Shown here: positions 1 through 7,393 of the stretch, piece by piece
How positions within the stretch are numbered: position 1 is the first letter of the stretch
Layout of the letters: each line of letters opens with the position of its first letter
Assembly: GCA_947259215.1 (NCBI GenBank)
Contig: CAMYLJ010000011.1
Coordinates: 114,531-178,530 of the forward strand
Direction: 5' to 3'
Length of the DNA: 64,000 nucleotides
Source: an uncultured delta proteobacterium
GTDB taxonomy: Bacteria > Myxococcota_A > UBA9160 > JAFDET01
Program-made: the position numbers and the translations under genes
Notes under the pieces: generated by a model
Databases searched by the model: none
What the model was told of the DNA's origin: nothing
Seen by the model: the letters and a program-made list of their open reading frames with translations, nothing else

Positions 1-142
1 GTGGGAGTCGCAGGAAGCGCTGGACGCCCACTTCAAGACGCCCCACATGGCCAGCTTCCAGTCCGCCATGGGCGGATTCGGGATCTCGGAAGTGAAGATC
101 CAGCGCTACGAGGTGTCTTCGGTCGGCCCGCTCATGGGCTGA
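1..142 (+). CDS. ABM/YgiN-like monooxygenase, C-terminal part only
   Basis: The window opens inside this gene; 47 codons in the frame starting at base 2 and the TGA at 140-142 remain. The peptide carries ESQEALDAHFKTPHMASF, the conserved C-terminal helix of the antibiotic-biosynthesis-monooxygenase (ABM/YgiN) ferredoxin-like fold, followed by a short strand. Members are small dimeric proteins, often cofactor-free monooxygenases of quinol-type or polyaromatic substrates, but substrates cannot be told from this fragment. The next gene follows on the same strand 28 bases later but has its own promoter-like hexamer. Confidence 0.7.
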   Translation, partial: WESQEALDAHFKTPHMASFQSAMGGFGISEVKIQRYEVSSVGPLMG

Positions 143-157
143 GCGCGGCGGGCCGGG

Positions 158-163
158 TATCCT
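158..163 (+). promoter_or_regulatory. -10-like TATCCT, leaderless spacing
   Basis: TATCCT lies exactly six bases before the GTG at 170, and there is no purine-rich ribosome binding site between them. RNA polymerase would start about seven bases downstream, on or next to the start codon. The same geometry recurs before 9033, 31839, 37057 and 43525. No recognisable -35 box. Confidence 0.45.
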
Positions 164-169
164 GGCCGC

Positions 170-1135
170 GTGCGTGCTCCGTGCCGACCGCCGGTCTTCC
201 TGGAACGCGTGCTCGACGACCCGGGTCTCGTGCGCCGGCTGCTGGAGGAAACCGCGCCCCACTACCCGGTGCAGCGCTACTTCTCGAGCGGCGCGGAGAT
301 GCGCTCGCAGTCGGGTCCGGGTGCGATGATCGTCGCACCCAACTTTCGGGGCGACTGGGCGACCGCCGCCAGTCGGGTTCCGGGGATCGAGCCGATCCTG
401 GAACACCCCCGGCTCGTGGACGCCGCCGCGCGCCTGTTCGGAAGCGAATTGGTCCGGCCCTGGGGCGTCTACGCCAACGTCACCTGGCAGCTTCCCTTCC
501 ACCAGGGCAACGGCCACACGGACGTCCCCGCCTTCGTGGGCATCGATCGCAGCCGCTACCCCACCTGGTTCCTGTCCGCGATGGGTCACTCGGGGCTCTT
601 CGAGAAGGAGCGAGTGGACATCGCCACCGCCGTGGCGTGGTTCTACCAGGGCAGCGACGGCGGCTTCGCCTACTGGCCCGACGGCCCCGAACGCCCGCAC
701 CGCGTGCACGAGGGCCGCATCTTCAACACCGCCTGCGTGGGCGACAACGACCGCATGTACCACCGCGTGCGCCCGGTCGGCGCTCCCGAGCAGGGTCTGC
801 TGGCGGGCATGGACCTGGAAACCCGGCTCGAGCACGACGCGGGCGACGCCTGGGCGATCCGCCGGCGCGGCGAGACCCTCGCCGAGATGCCGGGGTCCGA
901 GCTGCGCATCAGCGTGTCGTGGAAGGCGTACGTCTACCGCGACGGGGAGCAGCGCCGGCGCCACGAGGACGGACGCGACGCGCTCGCGCTGGACGCGGTG
1001 CTCGACCGCTTCCAGGACGACCTCCGCGGACGCGGCGTCCCCTTCACGCGCCCGCAGGACCCGCTGCACGAGGAGCCCTTCGTGGACCTCCTGACGCGCA
1101 GCTACGTGCGGGCTCCGAGCGTGTTCGACGGCTGA
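170..1135 (+). CDS. Putative Fe(II)/2-oxoglutarate oxygenase-like protein
   Basis: 321 residues, cytosolic, no signal peptide. I do not recognise the subfamily. It has a candidate metal-binding triad of the cupin-fold dioxygenases: HTD near residues 115-117 (GNGHTDVPAF) and a distal His near 198 in DNDRMYHRV, with Arg residues just after that could bind 2-oxoglutarate. The spacing fits phytanoyl-CoA-dioxygenase-like enzymes, which hydroxylate small molecules or acyl chains. The GTG at 170 is favoured because TATCCT sits six bases upstream. It follows the ABM gene and is convergent with the small gene at 1189-1314. It could also be a non-enzymatic member of the fold. Confidence 0.5.
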   Translation: MRAPCRPPVFLERVLDDPGLVRRLLEETAPHYPVQRYFSSGAEMRSQSGPGAMIVAPNFRGDWATAASRVPGIEPILEHPRLVDAAARLFGSELVRPWGVYANVTWQLPFHQGNGHTDVPAFVGIDRSRYPTWFLSAMGHSGLFEKERVDIATAVAWFYQGSDGGFAYWPDGPERPHRVHEGRIFNTACVGDNDRMYHRVRPVGAPEQGLLAGMDLETRLEHDAGDAWAIRRRGETLAEMPGSELRISVSWKAYVYRDGEQRRRHEDGRDALALDAVLDRFQDDLRGRGVPFTRPQDPLHEEPFVDLLTRSYVRAPSVFDG

Positions 1136-1188
1136 GAAGCGCCGGGGCGGGCGGCGGTCGCCGGCACCCCGGCCTGCCTGGAGGCGGG

Positions 1189-1314
1189 CTAGCGGGCGGC
1201 GAGGCGACGGCGGCGGGTCAGCTCCTGGTAGAGCCACAGGAACGGGCCTCCCAGGGGCAGCGGATCGGTGGTCCGCACGGGCTTTTTGGGAGTGTCCTTC
1301 CGGGTCGACATCAT
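1189..1314 (-). CDS. 41-residue basic small protein
   Basis: Short ATG-to-TAG frame of 41 codons on the minus strand. It is supported by a strong ribosome binding site, GGAAGGAGGG just upstream of the tandem ATG-ATG. The peptide begins MMSTRKDTPKKP, has a central PLPLGGPFLWLYQEL segment (a short hydrophobic or amphipathic helix), and ends in RRRRLAAR. Basic ends around an aromatic core suggest a membrane- or nucleic-acid-associated peptide; this is inference only. It stands alone between convergent neighbours. Function unknown. Confidence 0.55.
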   Translation of the reverse strand: MMSTRKDTPKKPVRTTDPLPLGGPFLWLYQELTRRRRLAAR

Positions 1315-1416
1315 GGCTCCCTCCTTCCGATGCCAGGTATCGCCCGGAAACCCCCGTGACTCCTGTGAAGAGGTTCACAGGGCAGCAAGAAAAATTGCTG
1401 GGAGGTGAAATTCCCT

Positions 1417-4041
1417 TCAGCGGCCCCCTCGCCCGGATCCCCCGGGGGGATCCAGCCAGGTGAGCAGCGCCGGAAGCACGATCAGGTTGCAGATCAGGAC
1501 CAGGCTCAGCCCGACCACCAGCAGCCCCGCCAGGCTGGAGATGCCCCGGTGCGAGGCCAGGCCGAGGCTGGCGAAGCTGGCCAGCGAGGTGAGGGCGCTG
1601 AAGAAGACGGCTCGGGCCGTGCTCGTCTGCAGCACGTCGGCCTCGAGGCGCAGCCGATGCCGGTGCACCAGGTGGATGCCGCTGTCGACCCCGATGCCCA
1701 GGATCAGGGGCAGCACGATCACGTTGGCGAAGTTGAGCGGCAGTCCCACCGCGACCGTCACCGCGGCCGTCAGAAGCGCGCCGAGCACGAGCGGCACCAG
1801 GGCGAAGAGCGCGTAGCGCGGGCTCCGCCAGAGCACGAGCAGAAGCGCCGCGATCACCACGACCGCCAGGCCGAATGCCTGACGCAGCGAGCGCACGATC
1901 GCGCGCGCGAACTCGACGGTCCCCACCACCGCGCCCCCGGCGTCGGGGCGGACCGCGCGCACGGCGTCGGCGAAGCGGTCGAGGGCGCCGGGCTCGCGCA
2001 GGTTCTCGCGCGGGAAGATCTCGACGCGCGCGCGCCCGTCGGCGGCCACGTAGCGCCGCCGCAACTCCGGAGGCAGGGCGTCCAGACGCACGGGCGGCGT
2101 CGCGAGCTTCTCGCCCAGCTCGCGGACCGTCGTCGCCAGGTCGTCGAAGAGGGCGCGCTCGAGGTCCGAGATCGGCCCGGGCAGGCGCCCCGCGCGGCGT
2201 GCGGCGTCCACCTGCCCCAGGGTCTCCGCCAGGCTGGTCAGACCCGGGTCCCAGTCTGCGTCTGCCTCGACCCGTCCCCCCCACGCGCGCTGCAACGAGT
2301 CGAAGGCCTCGTCGAGCGACGCGGCGCGGCCCGGCGCGGGATCCGCCAGGCCAGCCGCGGCGCGCGCCAGCAGCGCCGCCCGTTCCTCGCTGCGGAAGGG
2401 CAGGAAGTCCTGGATCGTCACCACCCGACTCACCTCGGGCAGCGCCTCCAGCGCGGGGCGCATGGCCTGCGCGTCCTGGGGGTCGCGGGCCAGCACCTCG
2501 ATCGTCCAGGGTGCTTCCTGGCCGCCGGACAGGAGGTCCACCATCGTCACCACCGACTCGACGCGCGGGTCGCGCACGTTCAGCGGGTCGCCGTCGAAGC
2601 GGACCTTCGGCGCCGCGACGAGACCCGCCAGGGCCGCGAGCCCTGCCAGCGCGCACACCCGGCGCGGCCTGCGCAGGGGAAACGACGGCAGCCCGATGCG
2701 CAGGGCCGCGGTGTCCGGCTCCTCGAGCTTGCGCGAGACCCCGAGGCCCAGGGACAGGAGCGCCGGCAAGAGCGTCAGCGTGGCCAGCAGGCTGAGGAAG
2801 ACGCCGGCGCCCGAAATGATGCCGAGCTCCGCGACGCCCGTGTAGCGGGTCGGGATGAATGCGAAGAACCCGATGGCCGTGGTGAGCGCGCAGAAGACCA
2901 GGGAGCTTCCGACCAGGCGGCTGTTCGCGCGCAGCGCGCGCGGGACGCCGTCGCCGGCGGCGCGGCGCTCGCGAAACCCCAGGGCGAAGTGGATGCCGAA
3001 GTCGACGCCGAGGCCGATGTAGAGCACGGCGAACGCGGTGGTCAGCACGTTCAGGTGGCCGACCGCCAGGGCCGCGAAGCCTGCGGTCCAGGCGAGCCCG
3101 GCCAGCAAGGTGACCACCGTGGCGAGCAAGAGGCGGAACGAGCGCAGCGCCACCACCAGCACCGCGGTCACCAGCAGCAGCGAGGCGATCGAGACCAGCA
3201 GCATCTGGGATTGGACCTGGGACATCTCCTCCGAGAGCACGGCCACGTCGCCGGTGATCCGCACGCGCAGGCCCTGGCGTGGCTCCAGGCCCGCAGCGGC
3301 CGCGCGCACGGCGGACATGGACTCGCGCGCCGGCCCGAAGCCGAGGAAGTCGCGGGTCGGCTGGACCGAGAGGATCTGGCGACGCCCGTCGCGGCCGCCC
3401 GCCCACGCCGACAGCAGCTCGCCCCATCCCAGCGGCCGCGCGTCGCCCGCGAGCCAGCGCGCGCTGGTGCGGTCCATCGCCTCGAGCCACAGGGTGGACC
3501 CGTCGAGGACCTCCAGCCACGGCTCGTCGCCGGCGAGTCCCGCCGCGACGAGTGCCACCAGCTCGGCCAGCGCGGGGCGTTCGGCCAGACGCGCCAGCAG
3601 CGGACCCGACGTCTCCAGTGCGTCCGCCAGCCACCGCGTGCGCTCGACCTCCAGGTACTGAAGCCCGTGCTCTTCGAAGAACGGATGGCCCTCCGGATAG
3701 AAGACGGACGAGAAGCGGATCGTGTCTCGCGCCAGCTCCGCGGCCAGTACGCGGGCGGCCTCGCGGGCGTCCGCCGCCGTGTCGGCCTCCACCACCACGA
3801 CCAGGTTGTCCACGAGCTCCGGGAAGCTCGCCTCGATGCGGGCGTTGGTCTTCCGGTAGGGCAGCTCCGCCGAGATCATGCGGTCGGGATCGCTGTCGAC
3901 CTCGAGCCGCGTGGCGGCCGCCCAGAGGGACGCCGCGGTCAGCGCGAGGGCCAGCAACGCGACGACGCCGGGCCGCGCGCGAGAACCCTCCACCAGGAAC
4001 GCCGCGACCCGCCCCAGCGCGCTCTCGATCGGGTCGCTCAT
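1417..4041 (-). CDS. hpnN: HpnN-type hopanoid RND transporter (MMPL family)
   Basis: 874 residues, the usual length of hopanoid-associated RND transporters, which move hopanoids from the inner to the outer membrane. The N-terminus has a first membrane helix (about 26-44) and the periplasmic signature LVDNLVVVVEAD (76-87) and SVFYPEGHPFFEEHGL (112-127), typical of HpnN. Two RND half-repeats each carry the membrane motif G-V-D-x-G-I-H: GVDFGIHF near 345 and GVDSGIHL near the C-terminus. Its start lies 53 bases from a REP-like inverted repeat, across which a glycosyltransferase is divergently transcribed. A TAGGCT hexamer at 4077-4072 could be its -10. A generic MMPL exporter is the alternative. 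Confidence 0.82.
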   Translation of the reverse strand: MSDPIESALGRVAAFLVEGSRARPGVVALLALALTAASLWAAATRLEVDSDPDRMISAELPYRKTNARIEASFPELVDNLVVVVEADTAADAREAARVLAAELARDTIRFSSVFYPEGHPFFEEHGLQYLEVERTRWLADALETSGPLLARLAERPALAELVALVAAGLAGDEPWLEVLDGSTLWLEAMDRTSARWLAGDARPLGWGELLSAWAGGRDGRRQILSVQPTRDFLGFGPARESMSAVRAAAAGLEPRQGLRVRITGDVAVLSEEMSQVQSQMLLVSIASLLLVTAVLVVALRSFRLLLATVVTLLAGLAWTAGFAALAVGHLNVLTTAFAVLYIGLGVDFGIHFALGFRERRAAGDGVPRALRANSRLVGSSLVFCALTTAIGFFAFIPTRYTGVAELGIISGAGVFLSLLATLTLLPALLSLGLGVSRKLEEPDTAALRIGLPSFPLRRPRRVCALAGLAALAGLVAAPKVRFDGDPLNVRDPRVESVVTMVDLLSGGQEAPWTIEVLARDPQDAQAMRPALEALPEVSRVVTIQDFLPFRSEERAALLARAAAGLADPAPGRAASLDEAFDSLQRAWGGRVEADADWDPGLTSLAETLGQVDAARRAGRLPGPISDLERALFDDLATTVRELGEKLATPPVRLDALPPELRRRYVAADGRARVEIFPRENLREPGALDRFADAVRAVRPDAGGAVVGTVEFARAIVRSLRQAFGLAVVVIAALLLVLWRSPRYALFALVPLVLGALLTAAVTVAVGLPLNFANVIVLPLILGIGVDSGIHLVHRHRLRLEADVLQTSTARAVFFSALTSLASFASLGLASHRGISSLAGLLVVGLSLVLICNLIVLPALLTWLDPPGGSGRGGR

Positions 4042-4093
4042 GCGGATCGCAGGGCCCCGCCCACGCGCGCCAGCCTACCCGAATCACGCAACT

Positions 4094-4177
4094 GCGGGGA
4101 CGTTCCTCGACTCTTGCGTCGAGGTACACTCCTGCGGAGGACTGGCACCTGGCGCAAAAGTCGAGGAACGTCCCCGC
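4094..4177. repeat. REP-like inverted repeat with internal hairpin
   Basis: Two 25-base arms, 4094-4118 and 4153-4177, are inverted copies of each other with one mismatch. Each contains GGGGACGTTCCTCGACT or its complement. The left arm also folds with its right flank: CCTCGAC-TCTTGC-GTCGAGG. The layout (paired arms in an intergenic gap, GTTCC/GGAAC core) resembles REP/BIME elements mobilised by RAYT (IS200-like Y1) transposases; no RAYT gene is in the window. The right arm abuts the GTG at 4178, so the element occupies the 5' leader of that gene. A TACACT hexamer lies in the centre (4125-4130). Confidence 0.7.
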
Positions 4178-5398
4178 GTGGAACTCGCCATTCTCGCGGG
4201 CGTCGCGCTGCTGGGGGGGCTCGTCTGGCGCGAGCAGCGCGCATTGCTGCGCGCCATGCAGCCCCGCCGGCGGCCGCCCGAACTCGAGCAGCATCCGTCC
4301 CTCAGTGTGATCCGTCCCGTCAAGGGTCGGGACGTGGAGCTGGATCAGAACCTCCGCAGCGCGCTGCAGCACGGCTACCCCGGCGCCGTGCAGACGATCT
4401 TCGTCTTCGACCACGAGCGCGAGCCCGCGGTGCCCCTGGTCGAGAAGGCCATCGCGGAGCACATCGACTCCGGGCGACCCGGAAGCGCGGAGATCATCTA
4501 CTGCGGCCAGCCGCCCCGCGGTCGCACGGGCAAGCTGAACGCCATGATCCAGGGCGCGCGCCAGGCCAAGGGCGAGCTGATCGCCTTCGCCGACTCGGAC
4601 ATCCGCAGCGACCCGGACTCCCTGCGGCTGCTGGTGGAGACGCTGCTCGGAGCGGAGCGGGCGGGAGCCGCCTTCGCGCCCATCGTGGTGTCCGAGTACA
4701 ACGAGACGCTCTCCGACGCGGTCTGCGCCATGATGCTGAACGGGCTCTACACGCCCTACGCCTGTCGCGAGCTGCGGCGAAACGACGGCGAGCTGCCCTT
4801 CCTCCTGGGGCAGCTGATGGTCTTCACGCGCGAGGCCCTGGAAGCCGTCGGCGGCCTCGAGCAGCTGAGCGGCCAGCTGGTGGACGACCTCTACCTCGGC
4901 CAGCTCCTGCGCGAGGCCGGGCTGCGCAACGTGGCCTCGCCCGAGCCGATCCGGATCATCCAGTCCGGACTGCCCCTGGCCGAGGGCTACCGGCGCTACG
5001 AGCGTTGGCTCACGTTCTCCCGGACGGGCATTCCCCAGTGGTCATTCAAGCTGCCGATCATCTTCCGCGCGCCGCTCATGCTGCTCGGTCTCGCGGGTGG
5101 CGTCGCCGCGGCCACCCAGGGCATGTGGCTGGCGGCCGCGGCCGGGATCTCACTCGGCGTGGGCGTCATCGCGGCCATCAACCAACTGCACAACCACACG
5201 GGCTGCGCGCCCCTGCGGCCGCGCCACTGGCTCGCGCCGCTGATGATCGTGGTGCTGGCCCCCTGGGCCCTCTTGCGGATCTACGTGTTGCAGCGGCGGA
5301 TGGCCTGGCGGGGCCGGGTCTACGATCTGCGCCGGGGCCGCCTCGACGTGGAGGTCGACCCCGCGGCCCCCACCACGCGCCGTTTCGACTCTGCCTGA
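4178..5398 (+). CDS. GT21-like (HpnI/ceramide glucosyltransferase-type) glycosyltransferase
   Basis: 406 residues from the GTG right after the inverted repeat. An N-terminal membrane anchor (about 2-16) precedes a GT-A domain. The motifs match the ceramide-glucosyltransferase/HpnI pattern: RPVKGRD (46-52), the DxD-type ADSDIR (138-143), VDDLYLG (235-241) and an (R/Q)xxRW-type YRRYERW (271-277). Several C-terminal membrane helices follow. HpnI transfers N-acetylglucosamine to bacteriohopanetetrol; the divergent hpnN next door makes a hopanoid or other lipid acceptor plausible. The open frame extends upstream through the repeat, but translation there would read the repeat, so I start at 4178. 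No other hopanoid gene is in view. Confidence 0.65.
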   Translation: MELAILAGVALLGGLVWREQRALLRAMQPRRRPPELEQHPSLSVIRPVKGRDVELDQNLRSALQHGYPGAVQTIFVFDHEREPAVPLVEKAIAEHIDSGRPGSAEIIYCGQPPRGRTGKLNAMIQGARQAKGELIAFADSDIRSDPDSLRLLVETLLGAERAGAAFAPIVVSEYNETLSDAVCAMMLNGLYTPYACRELRRNDGELPFLLGQLMVFTREALEAVGGLEQLSGQLVDDLYLGQLLREAGLRNVASPEPIRIIQSGLPLAEGYRRYERWLTFSRTGIPQWSFKLPIIFRAPLMLLGLAGGVAAATQGMWLAAAAGISLGVGVIAAINQLHNHTGCAPLRPRHWLAPLMIVVLAPWALLRIYVLQRRMAWRGRVYDLRRGRLDVEVDPAAPTTRRFDSA

Positions 5399-5405
5399 CC
5401 CAGGC

Positions 5406-6122
5406 TTGCCGGCTCCAGAATCATTCGGGAGAGTCCGCGCCCGAGAACCGCTGGAGGCCCCCGCCATCACCTCGAAGCTCGCCACCCCTGCCGCGTCCGC
5501 CGCGGACGTGCCCACCCGGGACCGCATCCTCGAGGTCGCCGAGCAGATCATCTCGCGCAGCGGCATGGAGGGGATGCGGCTCAAGGACGTGGCGGCCCAG
5601 GTGGGCATCCAGCCGCCCTCGATCTTCGCCCACTTCGAGGGCCGGGAGGCCATCGGCAACGCCGTGGCGGCCCGGGTGCTGGACCAGCTGGCCGCGCTGG
5701 TCGAGCGCGAGACGGCGGATCGGACCGACCCCGCCCGGGCGCTGCGCCGGGGTGTGCGCGCAGTGGCGGGCCACCTCTACGACCGCCCGGCCCACGCGCG
5801 CCTGCTGCTGCGCGACCTGGCCCGCACCCGGTCCAGCCCGGAGGAGCTGGAGATGTGGACGCCCGCCCAGAACCGCATCGAGGTCCGGATCGCGGCGCTG
5901 CTCGAGGCGGGCATCGGACAGGGCCAGTTCCGGCCGCTGGCGCCGGAGGCCTTCCTCCCGATCCTGGAGGGGGCCATCCTGGCCCTGATCGGCTGGAGCG
6001 GCTTCGACGCCGAGGGGCTCCCCACCTCCCCCTTCTCCCGGGCCGAGATCGAGAGCCGGGCGGTGGACGTGGCCACCCTCTGGGTGGGCCTGGACCCGAA
6101 GGCCTTCGCGTCCGACGGCTGA
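5406..6122 (+). CDS. TetR family transcriptional regulator
   Basis: Up to 238 residues from a TTG at 5406; a later GTG near 5508, just before the helix-turn-helix region, is an alternative start. The N-terminal TetR DNA-binding domain is clear: TRDRILEVAEQIISRSG, then MRLKDVAAQVGIQPPSIFAHF with the recognition helix at its end. The C-terminal ligand-binding part (LLLRDLARTRSSPEEL onward) is diverged. It follows the glycosyltransferase by seven bases on the same strand and may be co-transcribed. The ligand and target are unknown. A perfect 21-bp palindrome of TetR-operator type lies far away at 38178-38198, with nothing to link the two. Confidence 0.85.
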   Translation: MPAPESFGRVRAREPLEAPAITSKLATPAASAADVPTRDRILEVAEQIISRSGMEGMRLKDVAAQVGIQPPSIFAHFEGREAIGNAVAARVLDQLAALVERETADRTDPARALRRGVRAVAGHLYDRPAHARLLLRDLARTRSSPEELEMWTPAQNRIEVRIAALLEAGIGQGQFRPLAPEAFLPILEGAILALIGWSGFDAEGLPTSPFSRAEIESRAVDVATLWVGLDPKAFASDG

Positions 6123-6143
6123 AGGATTCCTGCCGGCCGCTCG

Positions 6144-6353
6144 CTACCAGGCCTCGTCGTCGCTGAAGATCCGTTCGTCCGCGCTCTTCGCCATCTGGAT
6201 GGCGGCGCTGATCGACGCCTCGAGGACCTGGCCCTGGTTCTCGGACGTGACCTTCCCGGCCGCGATCCAGGCGGCGAAGATGCGGCTGGCGGCGTGGAGC
6301 ACGGCGGTCTCGCTGGGCTGGAGCTTCAATGAAGCGACGGCTGCCTCGGACAT
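6144..6353 (-). CDS. 69-residue conserved-looking small protein
   Basis: ATG at 6353 has an excellent ribosome binding site, AGGGAGGT, six bases upstream. The 69 residues begin MSEAAVASLKLQPSETAVL and read as two or three amphipathic helices (ASRIFAAWIAAGKV; LEASISAAIQMAKSAD) with an acidic tail FSDDEAW. There is no signal peptide or membrane segment. Convergent with the TetR gene and divergent from the zinc peptidase gene at 6461. I do not recognise the family; it is probably a small helical cytosolic protein. Further in-frame codons upstream (to 6389) lack a better start. Confidence 0.6.
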   Translation of the reverse strand: MSEAAVASLKLQPSETAVLHAASRIFAAWIAAGKVTSENQGQVLEASISAAIQMAKSADERIFSDDEAW

Positions 6354-6460
6354 CGGAAACCTCCCTTTGCGCAATCGCTCCCCCCGCATCGGCGCGCGCG
6401 CGGCCCGGCTGGAGTCGCACCGCCCCCCCCACGCGGTAGGATGCGCAGCCAGGAGCCCCC

Positions 6461-7393
6461 ATGCGCTGGACCCCCGGACGCCGCAGCCGGAATCTCGAGG
6501 ACCGACGGGCGGAGACCGCCCGCGGCGGCGGCCGGGGCCGGCTGCCCTTCCCGCTGCCCATGGGCCGCGGCGGGCGCGCCCCGCGCCTCAGCCTGGGAGG
6601 CCTGCTGCTGCTGCTCGTCCTGGCCTGGTTCATGGGCGGCGACCTGCTCCAGATCCTGGCCGGGGCCGGCGGGGGCGGGATCGAGGTGCCGATGCCGGCG
6701 CCGGGCGGGGAGCGGGGCCCGGGTCCGCTCGGCGCGCCGGGCGCCGGTCCGGTGGCTTCCGCCGACGAGGAGCGACTGGTGGACTTCGTGTCGTTCGTGC
6801 TGGACGATCTCCAGGCCAGCTGGTCGCGCGATCTGCCCGGCTACCGCGAGGCCCAGCTCGTGCTCTTCCGCGACGCCATCCGCTCGGGCTGCGGCTTTGC
6901 GGGCGCCCAGATGGGCCCCTTCTACTGCCCCGCGGACGAGAAGCTCTACGTGGACCTGAGCTTCTACGGCGACCTCCGCCGCCGCTTCGGAGCCCCGGGC
7001 GACTTCGCCCAGGCCTACGTGCTGGCCCACGAGATCGGCCACCACGTGCAGAAGCTGACCGGCGTCGAGCCCCAGGTGCGCCGCGCCCAGCGCGCGCGCC
7101 CCCAGGACGCGAACGCGCTGTCGGTGCGCATGGAGCTCCAGGCCGACTGCCTGGCCGGGGTGTGGGGCCACTCCGCCGGCCGGCGCGGGCTGCTCGAGGA
7201 GGGCGACATCGAAGAAGGGCTGCGTGCGGCCGCCGCGATCGGCGACGACAACATCCAGCGCAAGTCCGGCGGCCGGGTGCGCCCCGAATCCTTCACCCAC
7301 GGCTCGTCGGAGCAGCGGGTCGGCTGGCTGCGACGCGGCCTCGAGTCCGGCGACCCGAACGCCTGCGACGCGTTCGCCGCCGCGGCCGGCTAG
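6461..7393 (+). CDS. ypfJ: YpfJ-like neutral zinc metallopeptidase
   Basis: 310 residues, matching the KPN_02809/YpfJ family (Pfam Zn_peptidase). The N-terminus is MRWTPGRRSRNLEDRR, then one membrane helix (about 46-62). The catalytic part follows: HEIGHHVQ zinc motif near residue 190 and the third-ligand region ELQADCLAG near 225, plus the family motifs GAQMGPFYCPADEKLY and DDNIQ. The HGSSEQRVGW-type C-terminus is intact. It is probably a membrane-anchored protein with its peptidase domain outside the cytoplasm; the substrate is unknown. Its stop shares CTAG (7390-7393) with the convergent cyclase gene. TAGGAT at 6437-6442 may be its -10. Confidence 0.9.
   Translation: MRWTPGRRSRNLEDRRAETARGGGRGRLPFPLPMGRGGRAPRLSLGGLLLLLVLAWFMGGDLLQILAGAGGGGIEVPMPAPGGERGPGPLGAPGAGPVASADEERLVDFVSFVLDDLQASWSRDLPGYREAQLVLFRDAIRSGCGFAGAQMGPFYCPADEKLYVDLSFYGDLRRRFGAPGDFAQAYVLAHEIGHHVQKLTGVEPQVRRAQRARPQDANALSVRMELQADCLAGVWGHSAGRRGLLEEGDIEEGLRAAAAIGDDNIQRKSGGRVRPESFTHGSSEQRVGWLRRGLESGDPNACDAFAAAAG

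Noticed and set aside
1405-5988. Very long plus-strand open frame covering the antisense of hpnN and running through the glycosyltransferase and TetR genes.
   Set aside because: It has no coherent domain and is dominated by low-complexity Arg/Gly/Gln composition, as expected for a shadow frame in high G+C DNA. The real genes are supported by motifs and RBSs.
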